A stretch of DNA of 38,485 bases. It comes from Nitrospinaceae bacterium UBA3496 (GTDB lineage Bacteria; UBA8248). The position numbers and the translations under genes are program-made. Positions 15,584 through 23,726 of this stretch are shown here, piece after piece. Position 1 is the first letter of the stretch. Each line of letters starts with the position of its first letter. Where the stretch lies: the NCBI GenBank assembly GCA_002377645.1, contig DFQF01000064.1, forward strand, positions 1-38,485. Reading direction: 5' to 3'. A model generated the notes under the pieces. That model was given only the letters and a program-made list of their open reading frames with translations. It did no database searches and was not told the DNA's origin.

Positions 15584-16378
15584 TTAAAAAAGTTCAGACC
15601 GCACCAAAGTCACCGCTTGGCCAGAAAGAATAATATTATCTTGTTCAACACTAACCTTAATAATACCTTCTCTTTCAGAAATTTGCTTTCCTATCAGTAT
15701 TTTTTTTGAAAATTTTTCAGACCAAAACGTTCCTAATGAACAATGAGAGGAACCGGTGACTGGGTCTTCATCTATTCCGATAGATGGAGCAAAAAAGCGG
15801 GACACAAAATCAAAATCATTCTCATCAGATGATGCCGTAACAATCACACCTCTACATTCTAATTCTTGAAGTTTTTGAAAATTAGGCTGCAAGGCTTTCA
15901 GAACATCTTCAGACTCTACTTCAAGCAGAAAATCATTCAATGATGTCTTAGCACAAAATTTGGGAATTGTTCCTATGTAGTCAGCTATTTCTTTAGGGAG
16001 ACTCTCTTCCTCAAACTCTATTATCGGAAACCTCATCTGTATCCAATTTTGCACTGCCTTACAACTTATTTTTCCAATCTTTGTTATAAATTTTATTCTT
16101 TGATCATATGGATGTAATCCTTCATCCCATAATACATGAGCACTCGCAAGTGTTGCATGTCCACAAAGTTCAACTTCACCTTTTGGTGCAAACCAACGCA
16201 AAAAATAAGACTCACTATCTTTTTTATTAATAAAAGCTGTCTCCGACAAATTTATTTCCGATGCAACTCTTTGCATCCATGTTTCATCTGCAGAACTTGG
16301 TAAAATACAAACAGCTGCAGGATTTCCAGAAAATGGAAATTGAGTAAAAGCATCTACATGAAAAAGTCTAAATGACAA
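15584..16378 (-). CDS. PhzF family isomerase-like protein
   Basis: A 264-residue PhzF/diaminopimelate-epimerase-fold protein. The start FRLFHVDAFTQFPFSGNPAAV is diagnostic. The catalytic Glu is in NLSETAFI (residue 46), and GEVELCGHATLASAHVLW and DPVTGSSHCSLGTFW are present. In PhzF itself the Glu drives isomerisation of dihydro-3-hydroxyanthranilate in phenazine synthesis, but no other phz gene is here, and most PhzF relatives act on unknown amino-acid-derived substrates. TTG start with TAGGAG six bases upstream. It follows the SelW-like gene by 26 bases and precedes the aminotransferase by 22, so the three are likely cotranscribed. Confidence 0.88.
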   Translation of the reverse strand: MSFRLFHVDAFTQFPFSGNPAAVCILPSSADETWMQRVASEINLSETAFINKKDSESYFLRWFAPKGEVELCGHATLASAHVLWDEGLHPYDQRIKFITKIGKISCKAVQNWIQMRFPIIEFEEESLPKEIADYIGTIPKFCAKTSLNDFLLEVESEDVLKALQPNFQKLQELECRGVIVTASSDENDFDFVSRFFAPSIGIDEDPVTGSSHCSLGTFWSEKFSKKILIGKQISEREGIIKVSVEQDNIILSGQAVTLVRSELF

Positions 16379-16404
16379 AAGAAACTCCTAAGAGAAAAAA
16401 GATT

Positions 16405-16641
16405 TTACAAAAAGTCTTTTAACAAACTAATAACCTCTTCATCTTCAGGAAATCGATTTTCTTTTAACATTGAAAAAATTATTTTCCCTCCAATTGTTAT
16501 TTCAAAAGAACCTACACGAAATTCTCCATCTTTGTTTCCTGCCACTTCTAAATCTGGAAATTCATTTTTAAGAGACTGAGCCAACTGCTCAAATTGAGGC
16601 CTATAGTTTCATCTTTCACAAAATTCAATATGAAGTTTCAT
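16405..16641 (-). CDS. SelW/Rdx-family selenoprotein (UGA read as selenocysteine)
   Basis: The minus strand from an ATG at 16641 encodes 78 residues if the TGA at 16609-16611 is read as selenocysteine. The start is MKLHIEFCERU then NYRPQFEQL, the CxxU redox motif of the SelW/Rdx thioredoxin-like family. The rest fits the family without interruption: LKNEFPDLEV, DGEFRVGSFEITIGGKIIFS and NRFPEDEEVISLLKDF, ending at TAA 16405. The residue at the TGA is exactly the catalytic Sec/Cys position, and a SECIS-like hairpin follows. Read as a stop, the peptide would be only ten residues, so automated callers miss the gene. GGAG lies about ten bases upstream. SelW-like proteins are thought to act in thiol redox. 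It heads the PhzF and aminotransferase genes. Confidence 0.88.
16577..16591 (-). promoter_or_regulatory. Candidate bacterial SECIS hairpin
   Basis: Read on the minus strand, TGAGC-AGTTG-GCTCA forms a perfect 5-bp stem with a G-containing 5-base loop, starting 17 bases after the in-frame TGA. This distance falls in the usual range for bacterial SECIS elements recognised by SelB. Weaker pairing can extend the stem outward. Confidence 0.6.
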
Positions 16642-16860
16642 TCCAAATTTGCTCCAACTTTTTTTAGAAATTAAGTATGTGTACAATTTATAAGAACAAT
16701 AATATTCTGATCCATAGAAAATAATTTTTCAAATCATGAATTTTAATAATTCCTGATTAGACATAGAATAGAAACAATATATTTTTCAATTTTATTAAAT
16801 GAAAATCTTTAAATAATACCAAATCAATAGATACTGTTTTAAAAAGGAATTGGAGTTCCC
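16642..16860. other. Divergent intergenic region, no gene seen
   Basis: 219 bases of AT-rich sequence between the start of the SelW-like gene (minus) and the HMG-CoA-synthase-like gene (plus). It must hold two divergent promoters, but I cannot name clear -35/-10 pairs. Only the Shine-Dalgarno GGAATTGGAG before 16861 stands out. Confidence 0.5.
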
Positions 16861-18261
16861 ATGGCCGGAATAACAGATTTTAAAATTTATATACCTCCAT
16901 ATCGATTAAACGGAGACTTAATCTCCTCTGTTTGGGGAAGAGGTAATAAAAAAGCATCTAGACCAATAATGTCTTTTGACGAAGATACTAATACTATGGC
17001 TGTAGAATCAATTTTAAGAGATTCAACTTGGGGAGAAATAGATGTAGATGCTCTATATTATGCTTCAACAAGTTTTCCTTATACAGAGAAATCAAACGCA
17101 TCTATAGTTGCAGAAGCTGCCGATCTTAAAAGTGATATTTTTACTGCTGAATTTTCAGGATCACTACGTTCTTCCACTACAGCCCTCAAGAGCGCAGCAG
17201 AATCTATCAAAGCAGGAACTATTAAATCTGCTGCGGTTGTCGCATCAGAATCAAGACCGTCATATCCTGGAAGTCCAGATGAATTGTCTTTATGTGATTG
17301 TTCCGCTGTGCTTTTCATTGGTGATGGAGAGAAAGTAATTGCTGAAATTGAAAATTTCTATTCTTGGTCAGAGGATTTCGTTGATCGTTGGAGACTACCC
17401 GGAGAAACAAGCATATCATCTGGAGACGCAAAATTTATTCAAGATTATGGTTACATCCGTCAAACAGTATCTACTGTAGAAGGACTTCTAAAAAAAACAG
17501 GAGCTACACCAGAAGATATTGCTCATGTAGTTTTTTATTCCCCTGATTCCAGAACGAGTAGAGCAATCAACAAAAAGCTCGGCTTCCCTGAATCTACCTA
17601 TCTTGAATCACCAGTAGTTGAAAGAATTGGAGATGCAGGAACTGTGATGCCTTTTATTTCATTGATAGAAACATTAAAAAAAGCTAAGCCGGGAGAATAT
17701 ATTATCGTAACCGGGCATGGAAGCGGTGGAGATGCAATTTTACTTCGTGCAACCGAACATATTTCTAATTTTGACTTCGAAAATGATTTAGAAAAAGCCC
17801 TCCAGAAACAAATTTCATTAGAGAATTATGGAAAAATTTTAAATAACTTCGGAATTAATTTTGAGGAAGAAATTAGTCCCTTTACATCTCCCAGTATTCT
17901 ATGGAAAGAAAATCGCGCAAATATGAGACTTTTAGCCGGCAAGTGTAAAGTTTGTTCTGAAATACAATATCCTAGACAACAAGTTTGTAACGGATGTGGA
18001 ACTCGTGACCAATGGGATGAAGTTAAATTGCCAAGACGAGGAAAAATATTTACATTTGTTCATGATTATCTCCCTCCATCACCTGATGGATATATAACTA
18101 TGGCAACCGCAGATATGGAAGGGGGAGGTAGATTTTATGCACAACTTACCGAATGCAATAAAGAAAGCGTTAAAATAGGGATGGAAGTTGAATTAACCTT
18201 CCGAATGTTACATAAGGGAGATGGGTTTTATAATTACTTTTGGAAGTTCAGGCCATTATAA
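16861..18261 (+). CDS. HMG-CoA synthase-like protein fused to DUF35 (OB-fold) domain, nucleophile missing
   Basis: 466 residues in two parts. Residues 1-345 have the thiolase-superfamily fold of hydroxymethylglutaryl-CoA synthase (DFKIYIPPYRL, SRAINKKLGFP, GDAGTVMPFISLIETLKKAKPGEYIIVTGHGSGGD). From about 350 there is a DUF35 module: a four-Cys zinc ribbon (CKVCSEIQYPRQQVCNGCG) and an OB-fold ending FWKFRPL. In real HMG-CoA synthases a Cys near residue 100-110 is acylated; here the segment reads TAEFSGSLRSST and the first Cys in the protein is residue 145. The usual catalytic His region reads FYSPDS. It may therefore be a non-condensing scaffold that passes acyl-CoA to the thiolase encoded 32 bases downstream, as in archaeal thiolase/HMGCS/DUF35 complexes. 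Confidence 0.85.
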   Translation: MAGITDFKIYIPPYRLNGDLISSVWGRGNKKASRPIMSFDEDTNTMAVESILRDSTWGEIDVDALYYASTSFPYTEKSNASIVAEAADLKSDIFTAEFSGSLRSSTTALKSAAESIKAGTIKSAAVVASESRPSYPGSPDELSLCDCSAVLFIGDGEKVIAEIENFYSWSEDFVDRWRLPGETSISSGDAKFIQDYGYIRQTVSTVEGLLKKTGATPEDIAHVVFYSPDSRTSRAINKKLGFPESTYLESPVVERIGDAGTVMPFISLIETLKKAKPGEYIIVTGHGSGGDAILLRATEHISNFDFENDLEKALQKQISLENYGKILNNFGINFEEEISPFTSPSILWKENRANMRLLAGKCKVCSEIQYPRQQVCNGCGTRDQWDEVKLPRRGKIFTFVHDYLPPSPDGYITMATADMEGGGRFYAQLTECNKESVKIGMEVELTFRMLHKGDGFYNYFWKFRPL

Positions 18262-18293
18262 ATCTTAGATAGCCAATAAATGGGAGTTCAAAA

Positions 18294-19490
18294 ATGTCAG
18301 AAAGTATTTCAGGTAAAGTTGCCATTATTGGAGTAGGAATAACAAAATTCGGAGAGCTTTTCAATAAAAGCTACAATGACCTCGTGGTTGATGCAGCTTT
18401 TGAAGCATATGAAGACTCTGGAATTAATCCAGAGGAAATTGAAGCAGCTTGGTTGGGGACTTATCTACCACTCGGTTGGGGATTTGATGGTACCGGAGGA
18501 CCCTCTCTTGCTGAAGCTTTAGATCTCTATCCTAAACCTGTTTCTAGAGTATCTAATTATTGTACTACTGGAATGGAAGCAGTCCGAATGGCTGCAATGG
18601 CAGTCGCATCTGGCATGCATGATGTTGTACTCGCTGTGGGTGCAGAAAAAATGAGAGAAGTTCCTCCTAGAGGCAGTTTAGTTGCCCAACATATTGAGAA
18701 ATTACATCCCATGTATTCCAAGGGGCGAACTGCACCAGGAAGTTTTGCGATTTTAGCAACAAGATACTTTGAAGAATATGGCGCTACAAAAGAAGATCTT
18801 GCAGAAGTAGCCGTTAAAAATCACTATCATGGGTCATTAAATCCTAGGGCCCATTTCAGAAAAGAAATAACAAAAGAACAGGTATTAAAAGCACCACCGG
18901 TAACTGAACCTCTAGGATTATATGACTGTTGTCCTACAACCGATGGTGCGGCCGCTTTAATCCTATGTAAAGCAGGGCTAGCTGAAAAAAGATTTAGCAA
19001 AAAAGACTATGTTCTTATAGATGGAATGGGTCTTTCTTGTGCTACGGGATACATTACTACAGCTTTTAATCCAAAATTTAAATTCACTGGATTTGAAGCT
19101 ACTCAACATGCATCCAAGCAGGCATATGAACAAGCTGGTATTGAAAATCCTTTAGAAGAAATAGATGTCGCGGAAGTGCACGATTGTTTCACCATAACTG
19201 AAATTTTAAATTATGAAGATTTAGGATTTGTTAAGAAAGGAGAAGGTCCCGATTTTGTAAAAAGTGGATCAAGCAAACTAGGAGGACAATTGCCTGTCAA
19301 CACATCTGGCGGATTGAAAAGCTGTGGGCATCCAATAGGAGCAACGGGTGCACGTGTTTTGGGTGACTTATCTAATCAACTTCTTGGTCGCTGTGGTGAC
19401 AGACAAGTTAAAAATGCAAAGAAGGCACTAGGTCATACATTAGGGGGACCAGGTGCCGTATCAAGCGTCTTTATCCTGAGTAAAAATTAA
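18294..19490 (+). CDS. Thiolase (SCP2/acetyl-CoA acetyltransferase-like)
   Basis: A 398-residue thiolase of the non-decarboxylating SCP-x/archaeal type that works with DUF35 partners. The nucleophile Cys90 lies in SNYCTTGMEA. The catalytic His residues are in AEVHDCFTITE and GLKSCGHPIGATGARV; the second carries the GHP motif. It cleaves 3-ketoacyl-CoA or condenses two acyl-CoA units; direction and chain length cannot be told. A GGGAG Shine-Dalgarno precedes the ATG. The upstream HMGCS-like/DUF35 fusion is in the same operon. It is paralogous to the thiolase at 31209-32369. It ends only 12 bases before the convergent ubiE gene. Confidence 0.9.
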   Translation: MSESISGKVAIIGVGITKFGELFNKSYNDLVVDAAFEAYEDSGINPEEIEAAWLGTYLPLGWGFDGTGGPSLAEALDLYPKPVSRVSNYCTTGMEAVRMAAMAVASGMHDVVLAVGAEKMREVPPRGSLVAQHIEKLHPMYSKGRTAPGSFAILATRYFEEYGATKEDLAEVAVKNHYHGSLNPRAHFRKEITKEQVLKAPPVTEPLGLYDCCPTTDGAAALILCKAGLAEKRFSKKDYVLIDGMGLSCATGYITTAFNPKFKFTGFEATQHASKQAYEQAGIENPLEEIDVAEVHDCFTITEILNYEDLGFVKKGEGPDFVKSGSSKLGGQLPVNTSGGLKSCGHPIGATGARVLGDLSNQLLGRCGDRQVKNAKKALGHTLGGPGAVSSVFILSKN

Positions 19491-19502
19491 CTAAAGATAC
19501 AA

Positions 19503-20225
19503 TTAAGTTCGTGTCCCAACAAAAATATTTACAACTCCACCTGTCATTGAATGCACGTTGACGTCTTCAAAATTGTACTGATTTATAAGATTTTTGGTTT
19601 CATCAGGCGAAAGAAATTCAGAAACTGTAGCTGGCAAATAACTATAAGCTTCCCGATGGCCAGAGAAAATTCTCCCCAACATTGGAAGTATACATTTAAA
19701 ATAAAAATTAAATCCTACACCCCAAATACCTACAGGATTACCAAACTCTAAAATAACAATCTTTCCACCAGGCCTTATAACTCTAGAAATTTCCGCTAGT
19801 CCTTCTCCACGAGACTCAAAATTTCTAAATCCAAAAGAAATAATAATTCCATCGAAAGATGCATTCTGGAATGGAAGAGAAAGTGCATCACCTTGGATAA
19901 AATCACAATCTATCAATCTCTTGACAATTTTTGATTTTCCAATACCTAGCATTGGGAACGCAAAATCCAAGCCATAAACTCTAACATTTGACTTATTTAT
20001 TTTGAATTTCGATTGTCTGAATATTTCCAAAACTACATCACCAGTACCTGTGGCTATATCTAAAAAAACAGGAGAAGAGATAGAATTTTCAAATAATAGT
20101 CGAACTGCTCTCTTTCTCCAGTAGAAATCTAAACCAAAGCTTAGAGAGTGATTAAGGAGATCATATGTGGGGGCAATGTTTGAGAACATCTCTTTTACTT
20201 TTTTTCGTTCAATTACAGGTGACAA
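19503..20225 (-). CDS. ubiE: UbiE/MenG (quinone C-methyltransferase)
   Basis: A 240-residue class I SAM-dependent methyltransferase. It starts ERKKVKEMFSNIAPTYDLLNHSLSFGLDFYWRKRAV, the UbiE/COQ5 signature, with the SAM motif FLDIATGTGDVVLEI, IISFGFRNFESR and VILEFGNPVG. It methylates demethylmenaquinone (or the ubiquinone precursor) at the membrane. TTG start with AAAGGATC eight bases upstream. It lies 11 bases after ubiA and forms the end of the minus-strand run; together with UbiA and UbiD it points to quinone maturation. Confidence 0.93.
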   Translation of the reverse strand: MSPVIERKKVKEMFSNIAPTYDLLNHSLSFGLDFYWRKRAVRLLFENSISSPVFLDIATGTGDVVLEIFRQSKFKINKSNVRVYGLDFAFPMLGIGKSKIVKRLIDCDFIQGDALSLPFQNASFDGIIISFGFRNFESRGEGLAEISRVIRPGGKIVILEFGNPVGIWGVGFNFYFKCILPMLGRIFSGHREAYSYLPATVSEFLSPDETKNLINQYNFEDVNVHSMTGGVVNIFVGTRT

Positions 20226-20236
20226 AAATGATCCTT

Positions 20237-21088
20237 TCAGAAACGTAAGAAAACATCTGATATTCCACCTAAAGATATAAATACGGAAACTAGTGCGTTA
20301 AGATTAAAAAAAGAAATATTCACTTTAGTCAAATCATTTGGTTTGACAATAAAATGTTCCCAAACTAGCAGAAAAGACGCGACGACTAATCCAATCCAAT
20401 ACAAAATTTCCATTTCTAGAATCTTACCAGCAAGAACAAAAAAAACTACTGAAAGGACATGCATAAAAATGGAGATTAGGAGGGAATTTTTTATTCCTAG
20501 GAAGACAGGAATAGAGAATAGACCCTCTTGTTTGTCAAATTCTTCATCTACACATGAGTAAATAAGATCAAAACCAGCAACCCAAAATAAGACTGCTAAA
20601 AAGAGGAAAAAAGGCGCAATTTCTAACTCCCCTCGAACTGCAATCCAAGCTCCTGCCGGCGCACTACCAAGTACAAAACCAAGAAAAAGATGTGTAAATG
20701 ACGTGAACCGTTTTGAATAGCTATATATTACAATCACAAAAAAAACTAGAAAAGAAAGATAAAACGAAAGGTTATTTAACATCCAAGAAGAAAAAAAAAA
20801 TAAAAACAAGAAAAAACCCATAACAGGCCAAACATAAAAAGAATTTAAAAGAGGTAGAAAAATAGACCGATCTTGAGTTCTTGGATTTTTGAAATCTATC
20901 TTTCGGTCAGCAAAACGATTCAGAACCATGGCAAAGTTCCTCGCACCAACAACGGCCACTATCATCCAAAATAAAACACTTAAATCAGGGATTCCATCTG
21001 CCGCAAGAACAGCGCCAAGTAACACAAAAGGCAATCCAAAAATGGTGTGTTCAAACTTTACCATCTCTAGATATTTCTTTAGATTCAA
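20237..21088 (-). CDS. ubiA: UbiA-family prenyltransferase (MqnP/UbiA type)
   Basis: A 283-residue intramembrane prenyltransferase with about eight helices. The two Asp-rich motifs are NRFADRKIDFKNPRTQDR (about 57-74) and DLIYSCVDEEFDKQEGLFSIP. The start KYLEMVKFEHTIFGLPF and the first motif resemble MqnP of the futalosine menaquinone pathway as well as UbiA. It attaches a polyprenyl chain to an aromatic or naphthoate acid head group, the substrate that UbiD would then decarboxylate. TTG start with GAGGAG eight bases upstream. Between ubiD and ubiE with gaps of about 20 and 11 bases. Confidence 0.9.
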   Translation of the reverse strand: MNLKKYLEMVKFEHTIFGLPFVLLGAVLAADGIPDLSVLFWMIVAVVGARNFAMVLNRFADRKIDFKNPRTQDRSIFLPLLNSFYVWPVMGFFLFLFFFSSWMLNNLSFYLSFLVFFVIVIYSYSKRFTSFTHLFLGFVLGSAPAGAWIAVRGELEIAPFFLFLAVLFWVAGFDLIYSCVDEEFDKQEGLFSIPVFLGIKNSLLISIFMHVLSVVFFVLAGKILEMEILYWIGLVVASFLLVWEHFIVKPNDLTKVNISFFNLNALVSVFISLGGISDVFLRF

Positions 21089-21109
21089 GAAAGTAACTCC
21101 TCAAAATTC

Positions 21110-22567
21110 TTAAAATCCATATTCTTTCCATCTTTGAGAAACCAAAGAAATAATATCTTCATCCATAGTAATCACATCCGGCCATCTTCTATCAAAACCT
21201 TCTTCTTTCCATTTTTTCGTTCCATCAATCCCTACCTTACTCCCTATATGTGGCATACTAGAGGCATGTTCCAAGGCGTCTACCGGGCCATCAACAAACA
21301 TTAAATCTCTTCTTGGATCAATGCTTCCAAGTACTTTCCATGCAACTTCACTAGTATCATGAACATTAATGTCATCGTCTACAATGACCAGAATTTTTGA
21401 CAAAGACATTTGGCCCATACCCCATAAAGCAGCCATAACTTTACGCGCATGATATGGATAAGATTTTTTAATAGACACTATCACCATATTATGGAATACC
21501 CCTTCCGAAGGCATATGCACGTCTACTATCTCAGGCAATTGCATTTTCATTAGAGGAAGAAAAATTCTACCGGATGCTTTGCCTAACCAATAATCTTCCA
21601 TTGGAGGCTTACCGACTATAGTAGTTGGATAAATTGGATTTTTCTTTCGGGTAATTGCAGTAACATGAAAAACTGGATAATCATCTTCTAATGAATACCA
21701 TCCTGTATGATCACCAAAAGGCCCTTCCTCACGCAATTCTCCGGGGTTAAGATAACCTTCAATCACAATATCTGAACTAGCAGGAACTTCTACATCTACA
21801 GTTTTACACTTTACAAGTTCCACACTTTTCCTTCTAAGAAACCCAGCTAAACTCAACTCATCAATACCAGGAGGGAGAGGAGCACTCGCAGCATAAACGA
21901 GGACTGGGTCACCTCCTAGTGCAATTGCCATTTCCATTTTTTTTCCTTCTTGTGAACTAGCTAGGAAGTTCTGAGCTCCATCATGATGTAAATGCATATG
22001 CATTCCTGCAGTCTTAGAATCAAAAATCTGTACTCTATAGAGACCTACATTCCTCCTATTAGACACAGGATTTCTAGAATAAATATGTCCAAAAGTAATG
22101 TAACGACCACCATCATCAGGCCAACATTTTAAAGCAGGAATAGAAAATAGATCTGGATTGTCTGTTTCAATATATTGCTGACAGGGAGCAGTACCTACGT
22201 TCTTTGGAGAAAATGAACTAATTCTTGCCAACTTAGGTAACATTTTTACTTTTTCAACTAATCCTTCGGGTGGTTTAATCTCTAACAAATCTGCGATTTC
22301 GTCTGCAACTTCATCCAAACTTTCAACACCCAGTGCTTTATTCATACGTTCATCAGAAGCATATGCATTAATTAAAACCGGGATATCAAAAACATTTCCA
22401 TTTTTGTCTACTGGTTTCTCGAAAAGCAAGGCAGGACCAGAGGATTTTACATTTCTGTCTGCAATTTCAGTAATCTCAAGCTCAACTGAAACAGGAACAG
22501 AAATGCGTTTCAAATCATTTGCATTCTCTAGTCTTTCAACGAATTCTGATAAAGCAGAATATACCAT
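21110..22567 (-). CDS. ubiD: UbiD-family decarboxylase
   Basis: A 485-residue prenylated-FMN-dependent decarboxylase. Family motifs include LREEGPFGDHTGWYS, PIYPTTIVGKPPMEDYWLGKASG, the Glu-Ile-Val-Asp segment around EIVDVHMPSEG and a C-terminal VDDDINVHDTSEVAWKVLGSIDPRRD. It needs prFMN made by UbiX, which is not seen in the window. With UbiA and UbiE directly downstream it most likely decarboxylates the prenylated quinone precursor (MqnL- or UbiD-type role). Which quinone is made cannot be decided from these three genes alone. ATG start with a weak Shine-Dalgarno. It follows gatC by 10 bases. Confidence 0.93.
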   Translation of the reverse strand: MVYSALSEFVERLENANDLKRISVPVSVELEITEIADRNVKSSGPALLFEKPVDKNGNVFDIPVLINAYASDERMNKALGVESLDEVADEIADLLEIKPPEGLVEKVKMLPKLARISSFSPKNVGTAPCQQYIETDNPDLFSIPALKCWPDDGGRYITFGHIYSRNPVSNRRNVGLYRVQIFDSKTAGMHMHLHHDGAQNFLASSQEGKKMEMAIALGGDPVLVYAASAPLPPGIDELSLAGFLRRKSVELVKCKTVDVEVPASSDIVIEGYLNPGELREEGPFGDHTGWYSLEDDYPVFHVTAITRKKNPIYPTTIVGKPPMEDYWLGKASGRIFLPLMKMQLPEIVDVHMPSEGVFHNMVIVSIKKSYPYHARKVMAALWGMGQMSLSKILVIVDDDINVHDTSEVAWKVLGSIDPRRDLMFVDGPVDALEHASSMPHIGSKVGIDGTKKWKEEGFDRRWPDVITMDEDIISLVSQRWKEYGF

Positions 22568-22577
22568 AATAGAATTT

Positions 22578-22862
22578 CTAGTCTAAAACTTTTGGTACAA
22601 GGAAACAGTTATTTTTAAACTCTGGAGCTAATTCTTCTAATTTGTCAACTTTTGGTTCATCGACTATATCTTCTCTAAGAACATTTTTAATATTTAGAAC
22701 ATGAGAAGTAGGAGGAACATTTGTTGTATCTAACTCATTTAAACTAGAAATATAATTTAAGATTGAACCTAACTGCTCTGTGATCTCTCCATATTCATTC
22801 TCTTTAAAGTCAAGTCTAGCCAAACGAGACACATGAACTACATCATCAGAAGAAATTGACAT
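22578..22862 (-). CDS. gatC: Asp-tRNA(Asn)/Glu-tRNA(Gln) amidotransferase subunit C
   Basis: 94 residues matching GatC: MSISSDDVVHVSRLARLDF, then EITEQLGSILNYISSLNELDTTNVPPTSHVLNIKNVLREDIVDE and the C-terminal APEFKNNCFLVPKVLD. GatC clamps GatA to GatB in the complex that amidates misacylated tRNA. gatA and gatB are not adjacent, so they are elsewhere. The frame is open to 22904, but the ATG at 22862 has TAGG upstream and matches the family N-terminus. It sits between the glm genes and ubiD. Confidence 0.93.
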   Translation of the reverse strand: MSISSDDVVHVSRLARLDFKENEYGEITEQLGSILNYISSLNELDTTNVPPTSHVLNIKNVLREDIVDEPKVDKLEELAPEFKNNCFLVPKVLD

Positions 22863-22946
22863 CTTATACCTATAAAAAATTAAGTTAAAACCACAAAAAC
22901 ACACAGCGCAATCATAAGGTTTTAAATCGAAAAAGTAAATAAAACA

Positions 22947-23726
22947 CTAGAATCTAATATCTGATTCCACTGCTTTATTATATCTAGAACGTATGATTTT
23001 ACGTTCTCCATAAATACCTTTTTTAACGCTCGTATTAGGAGTAATCCAACATCCCCGTCCAATCAAAGTGCCTGGAGAAGTAACAACATTACAACCCACT
23101 TCCACTCCATCTCCTATAATTGCACCTAATTTTCTCAATCCAGTATCAAATTCTTTTCCGTCAAAAGGGATTTTTATAGTTTTAGCAAATCTTTTTTCTT
23201 TTTCTTCTTGAGTTCTAAATTCTAAATTAGCCAATTTTGTACCAGCACCTAAATTTGAAAGAGCACCTAAAATGCTATCTCCCACATATGCGAAGTGCCC
23301 TGCTTCTGAACCTTTCAAAAAGATACTATTTTTTACTTCTGTAACATGACCAACCACAGATTTCTCCCCAATTAAACAAGATTCTCTAAGATATGCACCA
23401 TGTCGAATTTTACATCCTTCAGACAATTTACAAGGGCCCTTAATAAAAACTCCCGGCTCAATTTCAACTCCTTCTTCAATTAAAATATTGAGTGAAGAGA
23501 TCTTAAAAGAATTCGCAGAAACAAAAGTATCAGTACTAACTATCCCATAACCATTTACTTGTAACCCTTGAATGTCTACCTTGTCTCCTTCAGGAAGAAC
23601 GGCACTCTGGACAAGTGAAATTAAGTTTTCATTTAATGAACCAATTATTTCCCAAACAAAACTTACATCGTTATTTGGAAATTGTTTTAAATCAACAAAA
23701 TAGTCTCTAGGAAGAACATTAGACAT
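22947..23726 (-). CDS. Stand-alone GlmU-type acetyltransferase (left-handed beta-helix)
   Basis: A 259-residue hexapeptide-repeat protein. The beta-helix covers about residues 85-235 (IEEGVEIEPGVFIKGPCKL, CKIRHGAYLRESCLIGEKSVVGH). SEAGHFAYVGDSILGALSNLGAGT matches GlmU's GHLTYLGD...NIGAGT, keeping the catalytic His and the Tyr. It would acetylate glucosamine-1-phosphate to GlcNAc-1-phosphate, filling the role of the C-terminal half of GlmU. A nucleotidyltransferase domain is absent; the first 80 residues are a short alpha/beta region of unclear role. It overlaps the mutase gene by 8 bases, so translation is probably coupled. GGAG lies seven bases before the ATG. Confidence 0.82.
   Translation of the reverse strand: MSNVLPRDYFVDLKQFPNNDVSFVWEIIGSLNENLISLVQSAVLPEGDKVDIQGLQVNGYGIVSTDTFVSANSFKISSLNILIEEGVEIEPGVFIKGPCKLSEGCKIRHGAYLRESCLIGEKSVVGHVTEVKNSIFLKGSEAGHFAYVGDSILGALSNLGAGTKLANLEFRTQEEKEKRFAKTIKIPFDGKEFDTGLRKLGAIIGDGVEVGCNVVTSPGTLIGRGCWITPNTSVKKGIYGERKIIRSRYNKAVESDIRF

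Noticed and set aside
16609..16611. TGA as a true stop, making the SelW-like gene a pseudogene
   Set aside because: The downstream frame is intact for 67 codons, the TGA falls exactly at the Sec position of CxxU, and a SECIS-like hairpin follows; random decay would not give this.
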